24,829 bases of DNA from JAFMKE01 sp964655225 (GCA_964655225.1 CAZZMB010000033.1:1-24829); one strand, 5' to 3'. Counted from the stretch's first letter, positions 7,870-16,772 are shown. Program-made: numbers and translations. Notes: a model not told the origin generated them from the sequence alone.

Positions 7870-9114
7870 ATGGCGAAAGTTGAAGAGTTTATATTAAAAA
7901 ATGGATTAACTGTTTTAATTGAGGAGCTTGACAACACCCCAATGGTTACCGTCAATGTCCTCTACAAAGTGGGTTCCAAAAATGAGTTTGAGAGCAAAAC
8001 TGGTTTTGCGCACCTATTTGAACATTTTATGTTTGAAGGTTCTAAAAATATCCCGCACTTCGATAGTGCCCTGCAAATAGCTGGCGGCGACAACAATGCT
8101 TTTACTTCAGTAGATTTGACTAATTACTATGAAACTCTGCCAACTTGCAATATCGAAACCGCTTTTTGGTTGGAAAGTGATCGAATGTTAGAACTTGATT
8201 TTAATCAAGAAAGCCTCAACACTCAAATTTCAGTAGTCTGTGAAGAATTTAAACAAAACTATCTAAACAAGCCTTACGGCGATGTTTGGCATTTGCTCAT
8301 GGATATGTGCTACAAAACACATCCCTACAAATGGCCAACAATTGGAAAAAACTTGAGCCATATACAAGCGATCACCCTTCAAGAGACAAAGGATTTCTTT
8401 TACAAATATTATCGACCAAATAACGCCATTCTCAGTGTTGTTGGTGGTGTAAAAGCAACTACTATTCTGCCCTTAATTGAAAAGTGGTTTGAAGAAATTC
8501 CTTCCGGTCCAAAAGTGCTGCCAATCGAGCAAGTAGAATCCCCTCAGAAAGAAGCCCGATTCAATGAAGTTGAACGAGATGTTCCAAGCAGTATTTTATA
8601 CAAAGCATACCATTCATGCGATCGCACACACCCTGACTATTACCCTACTGATGTTATCAGTGAATTATTAGGAACTGGAGACTCCTCTCGATTAGCGATT
8701 AATTTGATGGATAAACTCGATATATGTACAGAGGTTGATTGCTACCTAAGCGGAACGGATGACCACAACCTTTTGATAATAGAAGCTAAGCCTAATGATG
8801 GTGTTTCATTGGCCCAGTTGGACGCAGCCATAAAAGTAGTATTAACATCCTTTTGTAAAGAACCGGTGCTAGAGAAAGAATTAGAAAAAGTAATAAATAA
8901 AGCCTGCAATTATTTAGCATTCACCAACGAAAGCCATTATACCAAGGCCTTTAATTTAGCTTATTTCAAGTCGATAGACTCCATGCATTTATACGATAAC
9001 GAGCAAGCTTTCTATCATACCGTAACAAGTGATGTGGTTCAAAAAGTAGCCCAAGATATTTTTAGAGAAAATAATTCATCTACCTTATTTTATAAAAGCA
9101 GCCATCATGAATAG
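7870..9114 (+). CDS. M16 family zinc metallopeptidase (active subunit)
   Basis: A 414-residue peptidase of the M16B (pitrilysin/processing peptidase) type. The inverted zinc motif HLFEH (H48, E51, H52) is present, and the distal Glu ligand is probably E125 or E126 in SVVCEEF. The N-terminal NGLTVLIEE strand and VLYKVGSKNE segment are typical. No signal peptide is seen, so a cytoplasmic or inner-membrane-associated place is likely. I chose the ATG at 7870; an in-frame ATG at 7831 adds 13 unlike residues and lies in front of the -7 box. The 3' end overlaps the next M16 gene by 8 bases, so the two products are probably made together and pair as a heterodimer. Confidence 0.92.
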   Translation: MAKVEEFILKNGLTVLIEELDNTPMVTVNVLYKVGSKNEFESKTGFAHLFEHFMFEGSKNIPHFDSALQIAGGDNNAFTSVDLTNYYETLPTCNIETAFWLESDRMLELDFNQESLNTQISVVCEEFKQNYLNKPYGDVWHLLMDMCYKTHPYKWPTIGKNLSHIQAITLQETKDFFYKYYRPNNAILSVVGGVKATTILPLIEKWFEEIPSGPKVLPIEQVESPQKEARFNEVERDVPSSILYKAYHSCDRTHPDYYPTDVISELLGTGDSSRLAINLMDKLDICTEVDCYLSGTDDHNLLIIEAKPNDGVSLAQLDAAIKVVLTSFCKEPVLEKELEKVINKACNYLAFTNESHYTKAFNLAYFKSIDSMHLYDNEQAFYHTVTSDVVQKVAQDIFRENNSSTLFYKSSHHE

Positions 9115-10372
9115 GCAAATTTCACCCTCAATTACATTACCAAAGAAGCTAACTTTTAGCCATGTCCATAAGGAGACTTTATCCAACGGATTGTCTGTGC
9201 ATATCATCGAAGGTACCAGTCAAAATATATTTCAATTGAATATATTATTTCCCGCGGGAAGACTTTATGAAAGCAAAAGGATGTTAGCAGGTATGTGCGC
9301 TAGCGCAATTCTAAAAGGCACTAAAAAACATACCGCTGCTCAGTTAGCTGAATCTTTTGATTTCCATGGAGCTACAATTAAATTTCAGGCAAACATGTAC
9401 ACCGCTCAGCTAAGCCTATTTTGCCTAAGTGAAAAGCTAGGACTGGTAATGCCCTTGTTAATTGATGTTTTACAAAACGCCATCTTCCCCATAGAGGAAT
9501 TAAGGAAAATAAAAGTAAAGAGTAAGCAAAAACTAGCTGTTCAATGGGAAAAAAATAGTTACATAGCAAGTCAGTATTTTAATCAAGCGATCTTTGGTGA
9601 AAACAAACCTTTTGGTTACCTGTCCCGTGCTCAAGATATTGATGAGCTTAGCCAAAATGATGCAATTAATCATTACAACAAGCATTATCAGTTAAGTACA
9701 AATTCAGTAGTCATAGCAGCTGGGAAAATAGGCGCATCCGAAATGAAAATTTTACAAGACAATTTGGGCCAACTCTCACTTAAAGACAGAATGAGTCCCT
9801 CATGCTCTTTTCAGACGAGCTCAAAAACGCTTATTGAACTTGAGAGTAAAAATAGCTTGCAATCTGCGATAAGGGTCGGAATGCCATTTGTAAATATTCA
9901 TCATGCTGATTTTGATAATGCACAAATACTCAACACTATACTCGGAGGCTATTTTGGTAGTCGCTTAATGAGTAACATTCGGGAAGAGAAAGGATTTACT
10001 TATGGTATCTATTCGTTTATCAATCCCATATTAAATCATTCTTACTTCTGTATATCTACTGAAGTTGGGGCACAATTTAAAAAGGATACCTTAAAGGAAA
10101 TAGAATTTGAGATTAATCGTTTACATAATGAACGAATATCTGATAAAGAATTATCGATGGTAAAGAATTATATGGTGGGTCAGTTAATGAAAAGTGTGGA
10201 TGGCCCCTTAAGTATGATTGGGACCTTAAAAAACTTTCTTATTTTTGACCTGGATTTAGAAGTAATAAATAAACAACTAAGCAATATACATGCTGTACAG
10301 GCAGATAGACTGCAAGAACTTGCACAGCAATATTTAGATTTTAATAAAATGATTAAGGTTACTGCTGGATAA
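9107..10372 (+). CDS. M16 family peptidase-like protein lacking the zinc motif
   Basis: A 421-residue M16 homologue. At the place where HxxEH should stand (about residues 62-72, AGMCASAILKGTKK) there is no His-x-x-Glu-His, so zinc-dependent catalysis is unlikely. The C-terminal half keeps the M16 pattern GGYFGSRLMSNIREEKGFTYG, the Gly-rich and Arg/Tyr region that binds substrate in partner subunits. The gene overlaps the zinc-bearing M16 gene by 8 bases. This pair of one active and one inactive subunit matches known bacterial two-gene M16B systems. It is followed after 9 bases by a type-IX-secreted protein gene. Confidence 0.9.
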   Translation: MNRQISPSITLPKKLTFSHVHKETLSNGLSVHIIEGTSQNIFQLNILFPAGRLYESKRMLAGMCASAILKGTKKHTAAQLAESFDFHGATIKFQANMYTAQLSLFCLSEKLGLVMPLLIDVLQNAIFPIEELRKIKVKSKQKLAVQWEKNSYIASQYFNQAIFGENKPFGYLSRAQDIDELSQNDAINHYNKHYQLSTNSVVIAAGKIGASEMKILQDNLGQLSLKDRMSPSCSFQTSSKTLIELESKNSLQSAIRVGMPFVNIHHADFDNAQILNTILGGYFGSRLMSNIREEKGFTYGIYSFINPILNHSYFCISTEVGAQFKKDTLKEIEFEINRLHNERISDKELSMVKNYMVGQLMKSVDGPLSMIGTLKNFLIFDLDLEVINKQLSNIHAVQADRLQELAQQYLDFNKMIKVTAG

Positions 10373-10381
10373 TACAACAAT

Positions 10382-12142
10382 ATGCGAATCAATCTTATAC
10401 TCTTAATAATCTTTGGTGCCTTCGCTCAACTTGCTCAAGCGCAAGAAATTTTATGTGTTGAAAGTCAAAACAACGATATTTTACTTAGTTGGAATTCTCC
10501 AGTTTTGCCATGCGGTCCATTTGTAAGTTATGAGGTTTGGGTATCCAATGATCCTGCAACTGCATTTGCCTTGGTCACGACAGTCATTAATGCTGCGCAA
10601 ACTACATTTACTCATGTCAATGCATTTAACATTGGTGATCCGCTCTATTATTATATAATATACAACTACAATTGTCCTGGACTTCCACCAGTGATTTCAG
10701 CAATTGCCACCAATGCTTTTGGCTCATTCCAGCCAGAAATAAGTTCTTTAGATGTACAAGCAGCAGGTATTGAAGTATGCTGGGAAGAGAGTGAATTTAT
10801 TCAAACTTGCGGCTATGTAATATCATATTTATTGCCAAATGGATTAGCCCAACCATTCGATACGATATTTGGTATTACTAATACCTGTTACCTCGATACA
10901 TTTTCTAATGTAGCGGATCCAGATTTAGTTTATACCTTAACCTACCTTGACTGCTGTGACAACTTAAGTCAATACAATGATATTGGTTATCGCTTGGTTT
11001 CTTCTACCGCAGATCAACAAGGATGTAATCAGTTAATAGCGTATGAATGGGACCCATACACTAATCCTTACAGCTTAGATTTTGAATATCACATTTCTAT
11101 ACAGGTCAATGGAGGACCTGTTGAAGTTGTAGATACCCTAGCGGATAATCAAATTATATTCAATTTCTTCGATTTTATCGATCAAGATGAAATCCGTTTC
11201 AGAGTTGAAGTAATTGATGAAAATGGAATGGTTAGAAGTAATAGCCCCTGGCTTATTGACACGGCAGAAATTGTGCAACCCCCTAGAGAATTTTACATAC
11301 GAACATTAACGGTTACTAGCCCAACGCAGATTGACATTACTTTCTTTGTAGATACACTCGCCGAGTTGAGGAATTTGGAAATTGATACGAGTAAATTAGG
11401 CGTCAACTTTGAGATGGTGGAACGCTACCCTTCCAATTTATTTCCCGGCTTAGGTGATGTTTATTTGCCTGATACAGTATCTCCAATTTACAACGCTGCT
11501 CGATATTATCAGATTGGATCAAATGATAGCTGTGGAGATGACCACTACTCGACTATTGGTCGAACTATGTATATTGAAGCCGAGTTGTTTGACTTTTTTC
11601 AAAACAAAGTTGTTTGGAATGCCTTTGAATTAGAAAATGCTGTGGTCAATAATTATCGTCTATATCGAGATTATGGTTCAGGATTACAACTTATTGAAAC
11701 CATCCCTGGTGGAGCAATTGAATATGATTATGTTGACAATATTAGTGCTTTTGACAATCAACGCGGAACCTTTTGCTATAAAGTGGAAGCCGAATATTCA
11801 TTGACAAACCCCAACGGCTTTGTAGAAGCTTTGACCAGTTTTTCCAACGTTTACTGCATAGAGCAGCGACCTTCCGTTTATGTTCCTAATGCAATTGCCC
11901 CTAACGGAATCAATAATGAGTTTAAACCTTTCATTGTTTTTGGTAACCCTACCAATTATAAAATGCTGATTTTTAATCGCTGGGGGGAAAAGATTTTTGA
12001 AAGTAGCTCTGCCAATGCCGGTTGGTTTGGAGATTATAATGGAAGCCCTGTTCCAACCGGTGGATATCCATATCTAATTCGCTTTAAAGCATCAGATGGT
12101 GCGAATATAGAGAAGAAAGGAATCGTGACCGTTATCCGATAA
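10382..12142 (+). CDS. secreted protein with T9SS type B sorting domain
   Basis: A 586-residue protein of unknown role. It has a signal peptide (MRINLILLIIFGAFAQLAQAQ) and ends in a gliding-motility-associated C-terminal domain (type B T9SS signal, about residues 498-586) with VYVPNAIAPNG, the FNRWGEKIFES strand and PTGGYPYLIR. It should therefore cross the outer membrane by the type IX system and be surface-attached or released. The middle is beta-rich and Cys-containing, with fibronectin-III-like strand patterns (EVWVSNDPATAF, NNYRLYRDYGSG), and no catalytic motif that I recognise. Starting 9 bases after the M16 stop, it looks cotranscribed with the peptidase pair, though a functional link is not shown. 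Confidence 0.85.
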   Translation: MRINLILLIIFGAFAQLAQAQEILCVESQNNDILLSWNSPVLPCGPFVSYEVWVSNDPATAFALVTTVINAAQTTFTHVNAFNIGDPLYYYIIYNYNCPGLPPVISAIATNAFGSFQPEISSLDVQAAGIEVCWEESEFIQTCGYVISYLLPNGLAQPFDTIFGITNTCYLDTFSNVADPDLVYTLTYLDCCDNLSQYNDIGYRLVSSTADQQGCNQLIAYEWDPYTNPYSLDFEYHISIQVNGGPVEVVDTLADNQIIFNFFDFIDQDEIRFRVEVIDENGMVRSNSPWLIDTAEIVQPPREFYIRTLTVTSPTQIDITFFVDTLAELRNLEIDTSKLGVNFEMVERYPSNLFPGLGDVYLPDTVSPIYNAARYYQIGSNDSCGDDHYSTIGRTMYIEAELFDFFQNKVVWNAFELENAVVNNYRLYRDYGSGLQLIETIPGGAIEYDYVDNISAFDNQRGTFCYKVEAEYSLTNPNGFVEALTSFSNVYCIEQRPSVYVPNAIAPNGINNEFKPFIVFGNPTNYKMLIFNRWGEKIFESSSANAGWFGDYNGSPVPTGGYPYLIRFKASDGANIEKKGIVTVIR

Positions 12143-12183
12143 TTAATATCTTTTGTATCTTCCACTCGATTCAAACTTTTAAC

Positions 12184-13308
12184 ATGAAAACAAATTACTT
12201 TTTAGCACTTCTTTTTTGCGGTATTTTACAACTGCCTCGTGCTCAGACTACAGTCTTAGATACTTTTAATTTTGAGGGACTAGAACGAAACTATATTTTA
12301 TATGTACCTGCGATTTACGATGGCGCAAATGCAGTGCCATTAGTCATCAATCTTCATGGTTACGGTTCGAATGCAGCTCAGCAAAACTTTTACGGTAATT
12401 TCAAAAATTTGGCTGATGTAGATAATTTCTTGGTGGTGCATCCCAATGGGACTAATGACTTTTCAGGCACGCCCTACTGGAATTCATTTGCAGGTGGTGG
12501 TACAGTCGATGATGTTGCATTCATAAGTGGTTTAATTGACACCCTCTCAAAAAACTATAACATTGATCCAGCAAAAATATTCTCGACCGGCATGAGCAAT
12601 GGTGGATTTATGAGCTATAGATTAGCTTGTGAGTTAAACAATAGAATTTCAAAAATTGCATCGGTAACAGGCTCGATGAATACCACTTTACAGGGTACTT
12701 GTTCTCCCGGGGCTCCCATTCCGGTCATGCAAATTCATGGAACAAATGATCCAACAGTTCCTTATAATGGTTCCTTTGGTGTTGTAGCCATTGAAAATGT
12801 GGTTGACTATTGGGTGAACAACAATAACTGTGACACTGCGCCAATTGTGGAGAGCTTGCCCGATATAAATACTTCTGATAACTCTACGGTAGAGCGATAT
12901 ACCTATGCAAATGGAGATGCCGGTTCATCTGTTATTTTTTATAAGGTTATTGGTGGAGGCCATACTTGGCCGGATGCACTATTCCCTATTCCTGCATATG
13001 GCCCAACCAACAGAGATTTTAATGCCTCACAAGTAATATGGGAGTTTTTTAAAGGAGAGCCTTTCGTAGGCATCAATGATAGAGACGCGCTTGAAGGTAT
13101 AGCGATCAAATATAATAACGAGGTATTAAGAATCAATATCCCTGAATCCATTCGAAAAGCTAATATTCAAATTTTAAACACGGTAGGCCAGGTGATCATT
13201 AGTAGCTTGGATACTGAGATTTCCACTACAGACTTAAGTACAGGTTTATATTTTGTGAGCGTTCAAAGCGAAATAGGCAAGATCTCACAATCGTTTTTCA
13301 AGTATTAG
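12184..13308 (+). CDS. secreted CE1/PHB-depolymerase-like esterase with T9SS type A tail
   Basis: A 374-residue alpha/beta hydrolase of the LpqC / polyhydroxybutyrate depolymerase / feruloyl esterase type. A signal peptide (to about LPRAQ) precedes the core. Visible motifs: the oxyanion segment INLHGYGSNA, nucleophile Ser138 in GMSNGG, Asp189 in HGTNDPTVPY, and His260 in GGGHTWPDA, making a full catalytic triad. The last 75 residues form a type A Por secretion tail (LSTGLYFVSVQ, ending SFFKY). The substrate cannot be read from sequence: an ester of a polysaccharide, a polyester or a phenolic ester are all possible. The gene starts 42 bases after the preceding one and is followed after 2 bases by a small membrane protein. 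Confidence 0.88.
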   Translation: MKTNYFLALLFCGILQLPRAQTTVLDTFNFEGLERNYILYVPAIYDGANAVPLVINLHGYGSNAAQQNFYGNFKNLADVDNFLVVHPNGTNDFSGTPYWNSFAGGGTVDDVAFISGLIDTLSKNYNIDPAKIFSTGMSNGGFMSYRLACELNNRISKIASVTGSMNTTLQGTCSPGAPIPVMQIHGTNDPTVPYNGSFGVVAIENVVDYWVNNNNCDTAPIVESLPDINTSDNSTVERYTYANGDAGSSVIFYKVIGGGHTWPDALFPIPAYGPTNRDFNASQVIWEFFKGEPFVGINDRDALEGIAIKYNNEVLRINIPESIRKANIQILNTVGQVIISSLDTEISTTDLSTGLYFVSVQSEIGKISQSFFKY

Positions 13309-13310
13309 GC

Positions 13311-13948
13311 ATGAAGTCTGCCTCATTTAAAGTTTGTTTTTTGATTGTTGTAATCGGAGCAATTATCTTACGGTGGGTTGACAGTCCACCTCCAGGGATT
13401 ATTGCTTTTGAATTATCACGAACTATTGNNNNNNNNNNNNNNNNNNNNNNNNNNNNNNNNNNNNNNNNNNNNNNNNNNNNNNNNNNNNNNNNNNNNNNNN
13501 NNNNNNNNNNNNNNNNNNNNNNNNNNNNTGGGTTGACAGTCCACCTCCAGGGATTATTGCTTTTGAATTATCACGAACTATTGAAAACGCTAATGATATG
13601 GTCGCCCAATGGGAAGAACTTGACGCCATTCCCCTAAAAAAGTTCTCTTTATTATTCGATTATGTATTCATTTTCGGTTATGCAGGCGCTCTTTTTATCA
13701 TCTTACAAGAATGGTGGAAAAAAACGGGTAAGCAATGGATATACTTTATGAGCTTGGTGCCGGTTTTGGCTGGCATATTGGATGGTATTGAGAATCTAGG
13801 TCTGCTTCAAATTGTTTATGGATCTGGCAATCAGTTCGTTACTTCTTTAGCCTTTTACTGCGCCAGCACTAAGTTTATCATGCTACTGCCAAGTATTATG
13901 TTTAGCTTATACTATCTATATGCCAAGTGGAGAGCTTCAATTCATTGA
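13311..13948 (+). CDS. small four-helix membrane protein, split by a false assembly gap
   Basis: The gene appears broken by 100 N, but the 55 bases before the gap (13374-13428) are repeated exactly after it (13529-13583). Removing the N run and one copy gives one open frame of 483 bases, 160 codons plus stop. The joined product runs from MKSASFKVCFLIVVIG through FELSRTIENANDMVAQWEELD to LYAKWRASIH. It has about four hydrophobic segments (near residues 6-22, 59-80, 90-112, 123-152) and no motif I recognise. It begins 2 bases after the esterase stop, so it is probably translated from the same mRNA. Function unknown. Confidence 0.8.
13374..13583. repeat. assembly gap of 100 N flanked by identical 55-base ends
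   Basis: N run at 13429-13528, flanked by identical 55-base copies at 13374-13428 and 13529-13583. A length of 55 is a common assembler k-mer size, and the copies abut the gap precisely, so this is an unmerged contig overlap and not a biological repeat. The true sequence is most likely 155 bases shorter. Confidence 0.93.
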
Positions 13949-13997
13949 ACAAAATTCCTGAATATCCCTTCTAGATCTTCAAGAACTAAAAGGAATA

Positions 13998-14042
13998 AAA
14001 CTTGGCAAGTGTCAAAGACTTGGCAAGTTTGTCTTGGGAAGT
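13998..14042. promoter_or_regulatory. triple repeat / hairpin before guaB
   Basis: Two exact copies of ACTTGGCAAGT (14000-14010, 14018-14028) and a third with two changes (14032-14042). Each copy is itself an inverted repeat (ACTTG-G-CAAGT). The first two also form one larger inverted repeat, 13 bases per arm with one G-G mismatch and a 7-base loop (13998-14010 and 14018-14030). The third copy contains the proposed -33 TTG of guaB. It could be an operator for a purine-responsive or other regulator, or an end hairpin for the upstream genes, though the T-tract after it is poor. Confidence 0.55.
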
Positions 14043-14064
14043 TTACCTATAATGTTTACATTTG
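14034..14064 (+). promoter_or_regulatory. guaB promoter (-33 TTG, -7 TACATTTG)
   Basis: TTG at 14034-14036 and TACATTTG at 14057-14064 are separated by 20 bases, matching the Bacteroidota promoter layout of a TTG/TTTG -33 box and TAnnTTTG -7 box. It is the best-formed promoter in the window. The expected start leaves a leader of roughly 12 bases before the guaB ATG. Confidence 0.7.
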
Positions 14065-14081
14065 ATTGAAATTAATTCGCA

Positions 14082-15551
14082 ATGGAAAAGATTTCAGACA
14101 AATTTGCATTACAAGGGCTAACCTTCGATGATGTACTACTCATCCCCGCTCACTCAGAAGTTTTACCAAGAGAAGTCAATATTCAGACAAAATTGACTAG
14201 AGACATTACAATCAATTTGCCCTTGATATCTGCTGCGATGGATACTGTTACGGAGTCTGCAATGGCAATTGCAATGGCGAGAGAAGGTGGAATGGGCATG
14301 CTTCATAAAAACATGAGCATCGAAATGCAAGCTAAACAGGTTCGGAAAGTAAAGCGATCGGAAAGTGGATTAATCGTTGACCCCATTACTTTGCGACCAA
14401 ATGCAACTATTGGGGAAGCATTAGATATAATGAGTGAAAACAAAATTGGTGGTATTCCAATTATTGATGGAGATGATCTACTCATAGGCATCTTAACCAA
14501 TCGTGATTTGCGTTTTGAAACCAGACTAAGTGCAAAGGTGAGTGAAATCATGACCAAGGAAAATCTAATTACTGCTCCAGAAGGAACAGACTTAGTAGCT
14601 GCCGAAGAAATTTTGAAGAAGTTTAAGATTGAAAAGCTTCCTGTGGTAAGTCGGGATGGAAAAATAGTTGGACTTATCACTTATAAAGATATTTTACGTG
14701 TTCAAAATTACCCCAACGCGTGCAAGGACAGTTTTGGCCGTTTAATGGTTGGCGCAGCTGTCGGAGTAACGAGTGATATGTTTGAACGTATAGAGGCCTT
14801 GTTAAATGTTGGCGTTGACGTCATTACTATAGATACTGCTCACGGGCATTCTGCAGGCGTATTAAAAGCAGTTAAAAAGGCAAAAAAAGAATTCAAAGAA
14901 CTGCAAATGATAGCGGGTAATATAGCTACCAAAGAAGGTGCTCAAGCTTTAATTGACGCTGGAGTTGATGCCGTAAAAGTAGGGGTTGGCCCTGGATCCA
15001 TCTGTACCACAAGAGTAGTCGCTGGAGTGGGTGTCCCTCAACTCACAGCTATTCATCAAGCTTCTTTAGCTTGCTCCAAAGCAGGTGTGCCTGTTATTGC
15101 CGATGGAGGAATACGATATACAGGAGACATAGTAAAAGCTTTGGCCGGAGGTGCTGACGTAGTAATGGCGGGCTCTGTATTTGCAGGAACCGATGAAAGT
15201 CCTGGTGAAACAATCATTTATGAGGGTAGAAAATTCAAATCCTATCGTGGAATGGGTAGTGTAGAAGCCATGAAACAAGGATCAAAAGACCGATACTTCC
15301 AAGATGTAGAAGATGACATAAAAAAGCTAGTTCCTGAAGGAATCGTTGGTCGAGTGCCCTATAAAGGAACGCTCACAGAAGTTATGCATCAATTTATTGG
15401 TGGATTGCGCGCAGGTATGGGATATTGCGGTGCGGGCACCATCGAAGCACTAAAACAAGCTAAGTTTACTGTCATTACCTCTGCAGGCGTAAGAGAAAGT
15501 CACCCACATGATGTAACTATTACCAAGGAATCCCCTAATTATAGTAGATAA
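14082..15551 (+). CDS. guaB: IMP dehydrogenase
   Basis: Oxidises IMP to XMP with NAD+, the first step from IMP to GMP. The 489-residue protein is a TIM barrel with two CBS domains inserted at about residues 95-205 (ITLRPNATIGEALDIMSEN; VSEIMTKENLITAPEG). The catalytic Cys is C308 in GPGSICTTR, and the flap with SYRGMGSVEAM and the C-terminal GLRAGMGYCGAGTIEAL are all in place. Length is normal. It has its own promoter, with repeats overlapping the -33 region that may mark regulation. pheS follows after 66 bases with a separate -7-like box. Confidence 0.98.
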   Translation: MEKISDKFALQGLTFDDVLLIPAHSEVLPREVNIQTKLTRDITINLPLISAAMDTVTESAMAIAMAREGGMGMLHKNMSIEMQAKQVRKVKRSESGLIVDPITLRPNATIGEALDIMSENKIGGIPIIDGDDLLIGILTNRDLRFETRLSAKVSEIMTKENLITAPEGTDLVAAEEILKKFKIEKLPVVSRDGKIVGLITYKDILRVQNYPNACKDSFGRLMVGAAVGVTSDMFERIEALLNVGVDVITIDTAHGHSAGVLKAVKKAKKEFKELQMIAGNIATKEGAQALIDAGVDAVKVGVGPGSICTTRVVAGVGVPQLTAIHQASLACSKAGVPVIADGGIRYTGDIVKALAGGADVVMAGSVFAGTDESPGETIIYEGRKFKSYRGMGSVEAMKQGSKDRYFQDVEDDIKKLVPEGIVGRVPYKGTLTEVMHQFIGGLRAGMGYCGAGTIEALKQAKFTVITSAGVRESHPHDVTITKESPNYSR

Positions 15552-15605
15552 AAAGATCACGATATCCAAGCGCTGCGCTGAAAGAAAATATTTTAAAAGT
15601 CTAGT

Positions 15606-15613
15606 TATCTTTA
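15606..15613 (+). promoter_or_regulatory. -7-like element next to the pheS ATG
   Basis: TATCTTTA differs only at its last base from TAnnTTTG and is followed by four bases (CACC) and the pheS ATG. The spacing is the same as for the M16 and folA genes, so a leaderless or near-leaderless pheS mRNA is possible. A short 5-1-5 inverted repeat lies upstream (15569-15579). Confidence 0.4.
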
Positions 15614-15617
15614 CACC

Positions 15618-16634
15618 ATGAATCCATTTGATCAAGCCAAAACAATGCTTCAAGAAATTCAAGAAGCGAATTTATCCTCAAATAAATCAGCAGAGGAATT
15701 TAGAATTAAATTTATTGGAAGTAAGGGTTCATTAAAAAGTCTTTTTGCTGCAATTAAGGATATCCCCAATGAACGCAAGAAAGAATTTGGTCAACTGGTT
15801 AATCAAATTAAACAGGAAGCTGAAGCCAAGATTACAGCTGCCAAACAAAATGCTTCAGGTGCCAATAAAAATAAAGCGAGTGATGATGATTTAACCGCTC
15901 CAGGAGTTCCATATGAAATGGGGACCCGTCACCCGCTTAGTCTTGTAAAAAATGAAATGATTGAAATCTTTAAACGCTTGGGTTTTGTGGTTGAAGACGG
16001 ACCAGAAATTGAAGATGATTGGCATAATTTTACTGCATTAAACTTGCCAGAGAATCATCCCGCGCGAGATATGCAGGATACCTTCTACATAGATTACGAG
16101 GCCAACAAACTTTTGCGGACACATACTTCTTCCGCCCAAATAAGGGTTATGGAAAAACAAAAGCCTCCTATTCGTATCATAACGCCAGGTAGAGTTTATC
16201 GAAACGAGACTATTTCTGCAAGAGCGCATTGTACTTTCCACCAAGTTGAGGGTTTATATATTGATAAAAATGTAAGCTTTGCAGATTTGAAACAAACCTT
16301 GTATTATTTTGCAAAAGAGATGTTTAACAGCGATAATATTCGCATGCGACCATCTTATTTCCCTTTTACTGAGCCTAGTGCTGAGATAGATATATCCTGT
16401 TTTATATGCGACTCCAAAGGCTGTGCGGTATGTAAGCATAGTGGGTGGGTAGAAATAGGTGGCTGCGGCATGGTGGATCCAGCCGTTTTAACCAACGCAG
16501 GAATTGATCCAGAAGAATACTCGGGCTTTGCTTTTGGTATGGGTATCGAACGAGTCGCCATGCTCAAGTATGGGATCAATGATATTCGTTTGTTCTTCGA
16601 AAATGACAAACGCTTCTTGGAGCAGTTTAGTTAG
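15618..16634 (+). CDS. pheS: phenylalanyl-tRNA synthetase alpha chain
   Basis: Catalytic alpha chain of the (alpha-beta)2 class II synthetase that charges tRNA-Phe. It is 338 residues, normal length. An N-terminal coiled-coil arm (about residues 1-85) is followed by the class II core with TRHPLSLV, GFVVEDGPEIEDDWHNFTALNLP, the motif 2 region (PGRVYRNETISARAHCTFHQVEG) visible in part, RPSYFPFTEPSAEI and motif 3 FGMGIERVAMLKYG. A CxxC-x5-CxxC set (CFICDSKGCAVC) is present, as in many Bacteroidota PheS, and could bind zinc. pheT does not follow in the visible sequence: 100 N start 7 bases after the stop. Confidence 0.97.
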   Translation: MNPFDQAKTMLQEIQEANLSSNKSAEEFRIKFIGSKGSLKSLFAAIKDIPNERKKEFGQLVNQIKQEAEAKITAAKQNASGANKNKASDDDLTAPGVPYEMGTRHPLSLVKNEMIEIFKRLGFVVEDGPEIEDDWHNFTALNLPENHPARDMQDTFYIDYEANKLLRTHTSSAQIRVMEKQKPPIRIITPGRVYRNETISARAHCTFHQVEGLYIDKNVSFADLKQTLYYFAKEMFNSDNIRMRPSYFPFTEPSAEIDISCFICDSKGCAVCKHSGWVEIGGCGMVDPAVLTNAGIDPEEYSGFAFGMGIERVAMLKYGINDIRLFFENDKRFLEQFS

Positions 16635-16641
16635 ATATAGC

Positions 16642-16741
16642 NNNNNNNNNNNNNNNNNNNNNNNNNNNNNNNNNNNNNNNNNNNNNNNNNNNNNNNNNNN
16701 NNNNNNNNNNNNNNNNNNNNNNNNNNNNNNNNNNNNNNNNN
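16642..16741. other. assembly gap, 100 N, no flank overlap
   Basis: A run of 100 N between pheS and the PLP enzyme gene. Unlike the first gap, the flanking ends do not repeat each other, so the true size and content are unknown. The number 100 is most likely a placeholder. The open frame after the gap reaches back to the gap edge without a stop. Confidence 0.95.
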
Positions 16742-16772
16742 GCTAATTGATGTATCTTGTGGACGCTTCAAA

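Noticed and set aside
13374..13583. Direct repeat flanking a 100-base element, as from an insertion
   Set aside because: The spacer is only N, and the copies end exactly at the gap with a k-mer-like length of 55; an assembly artefact explains it better.
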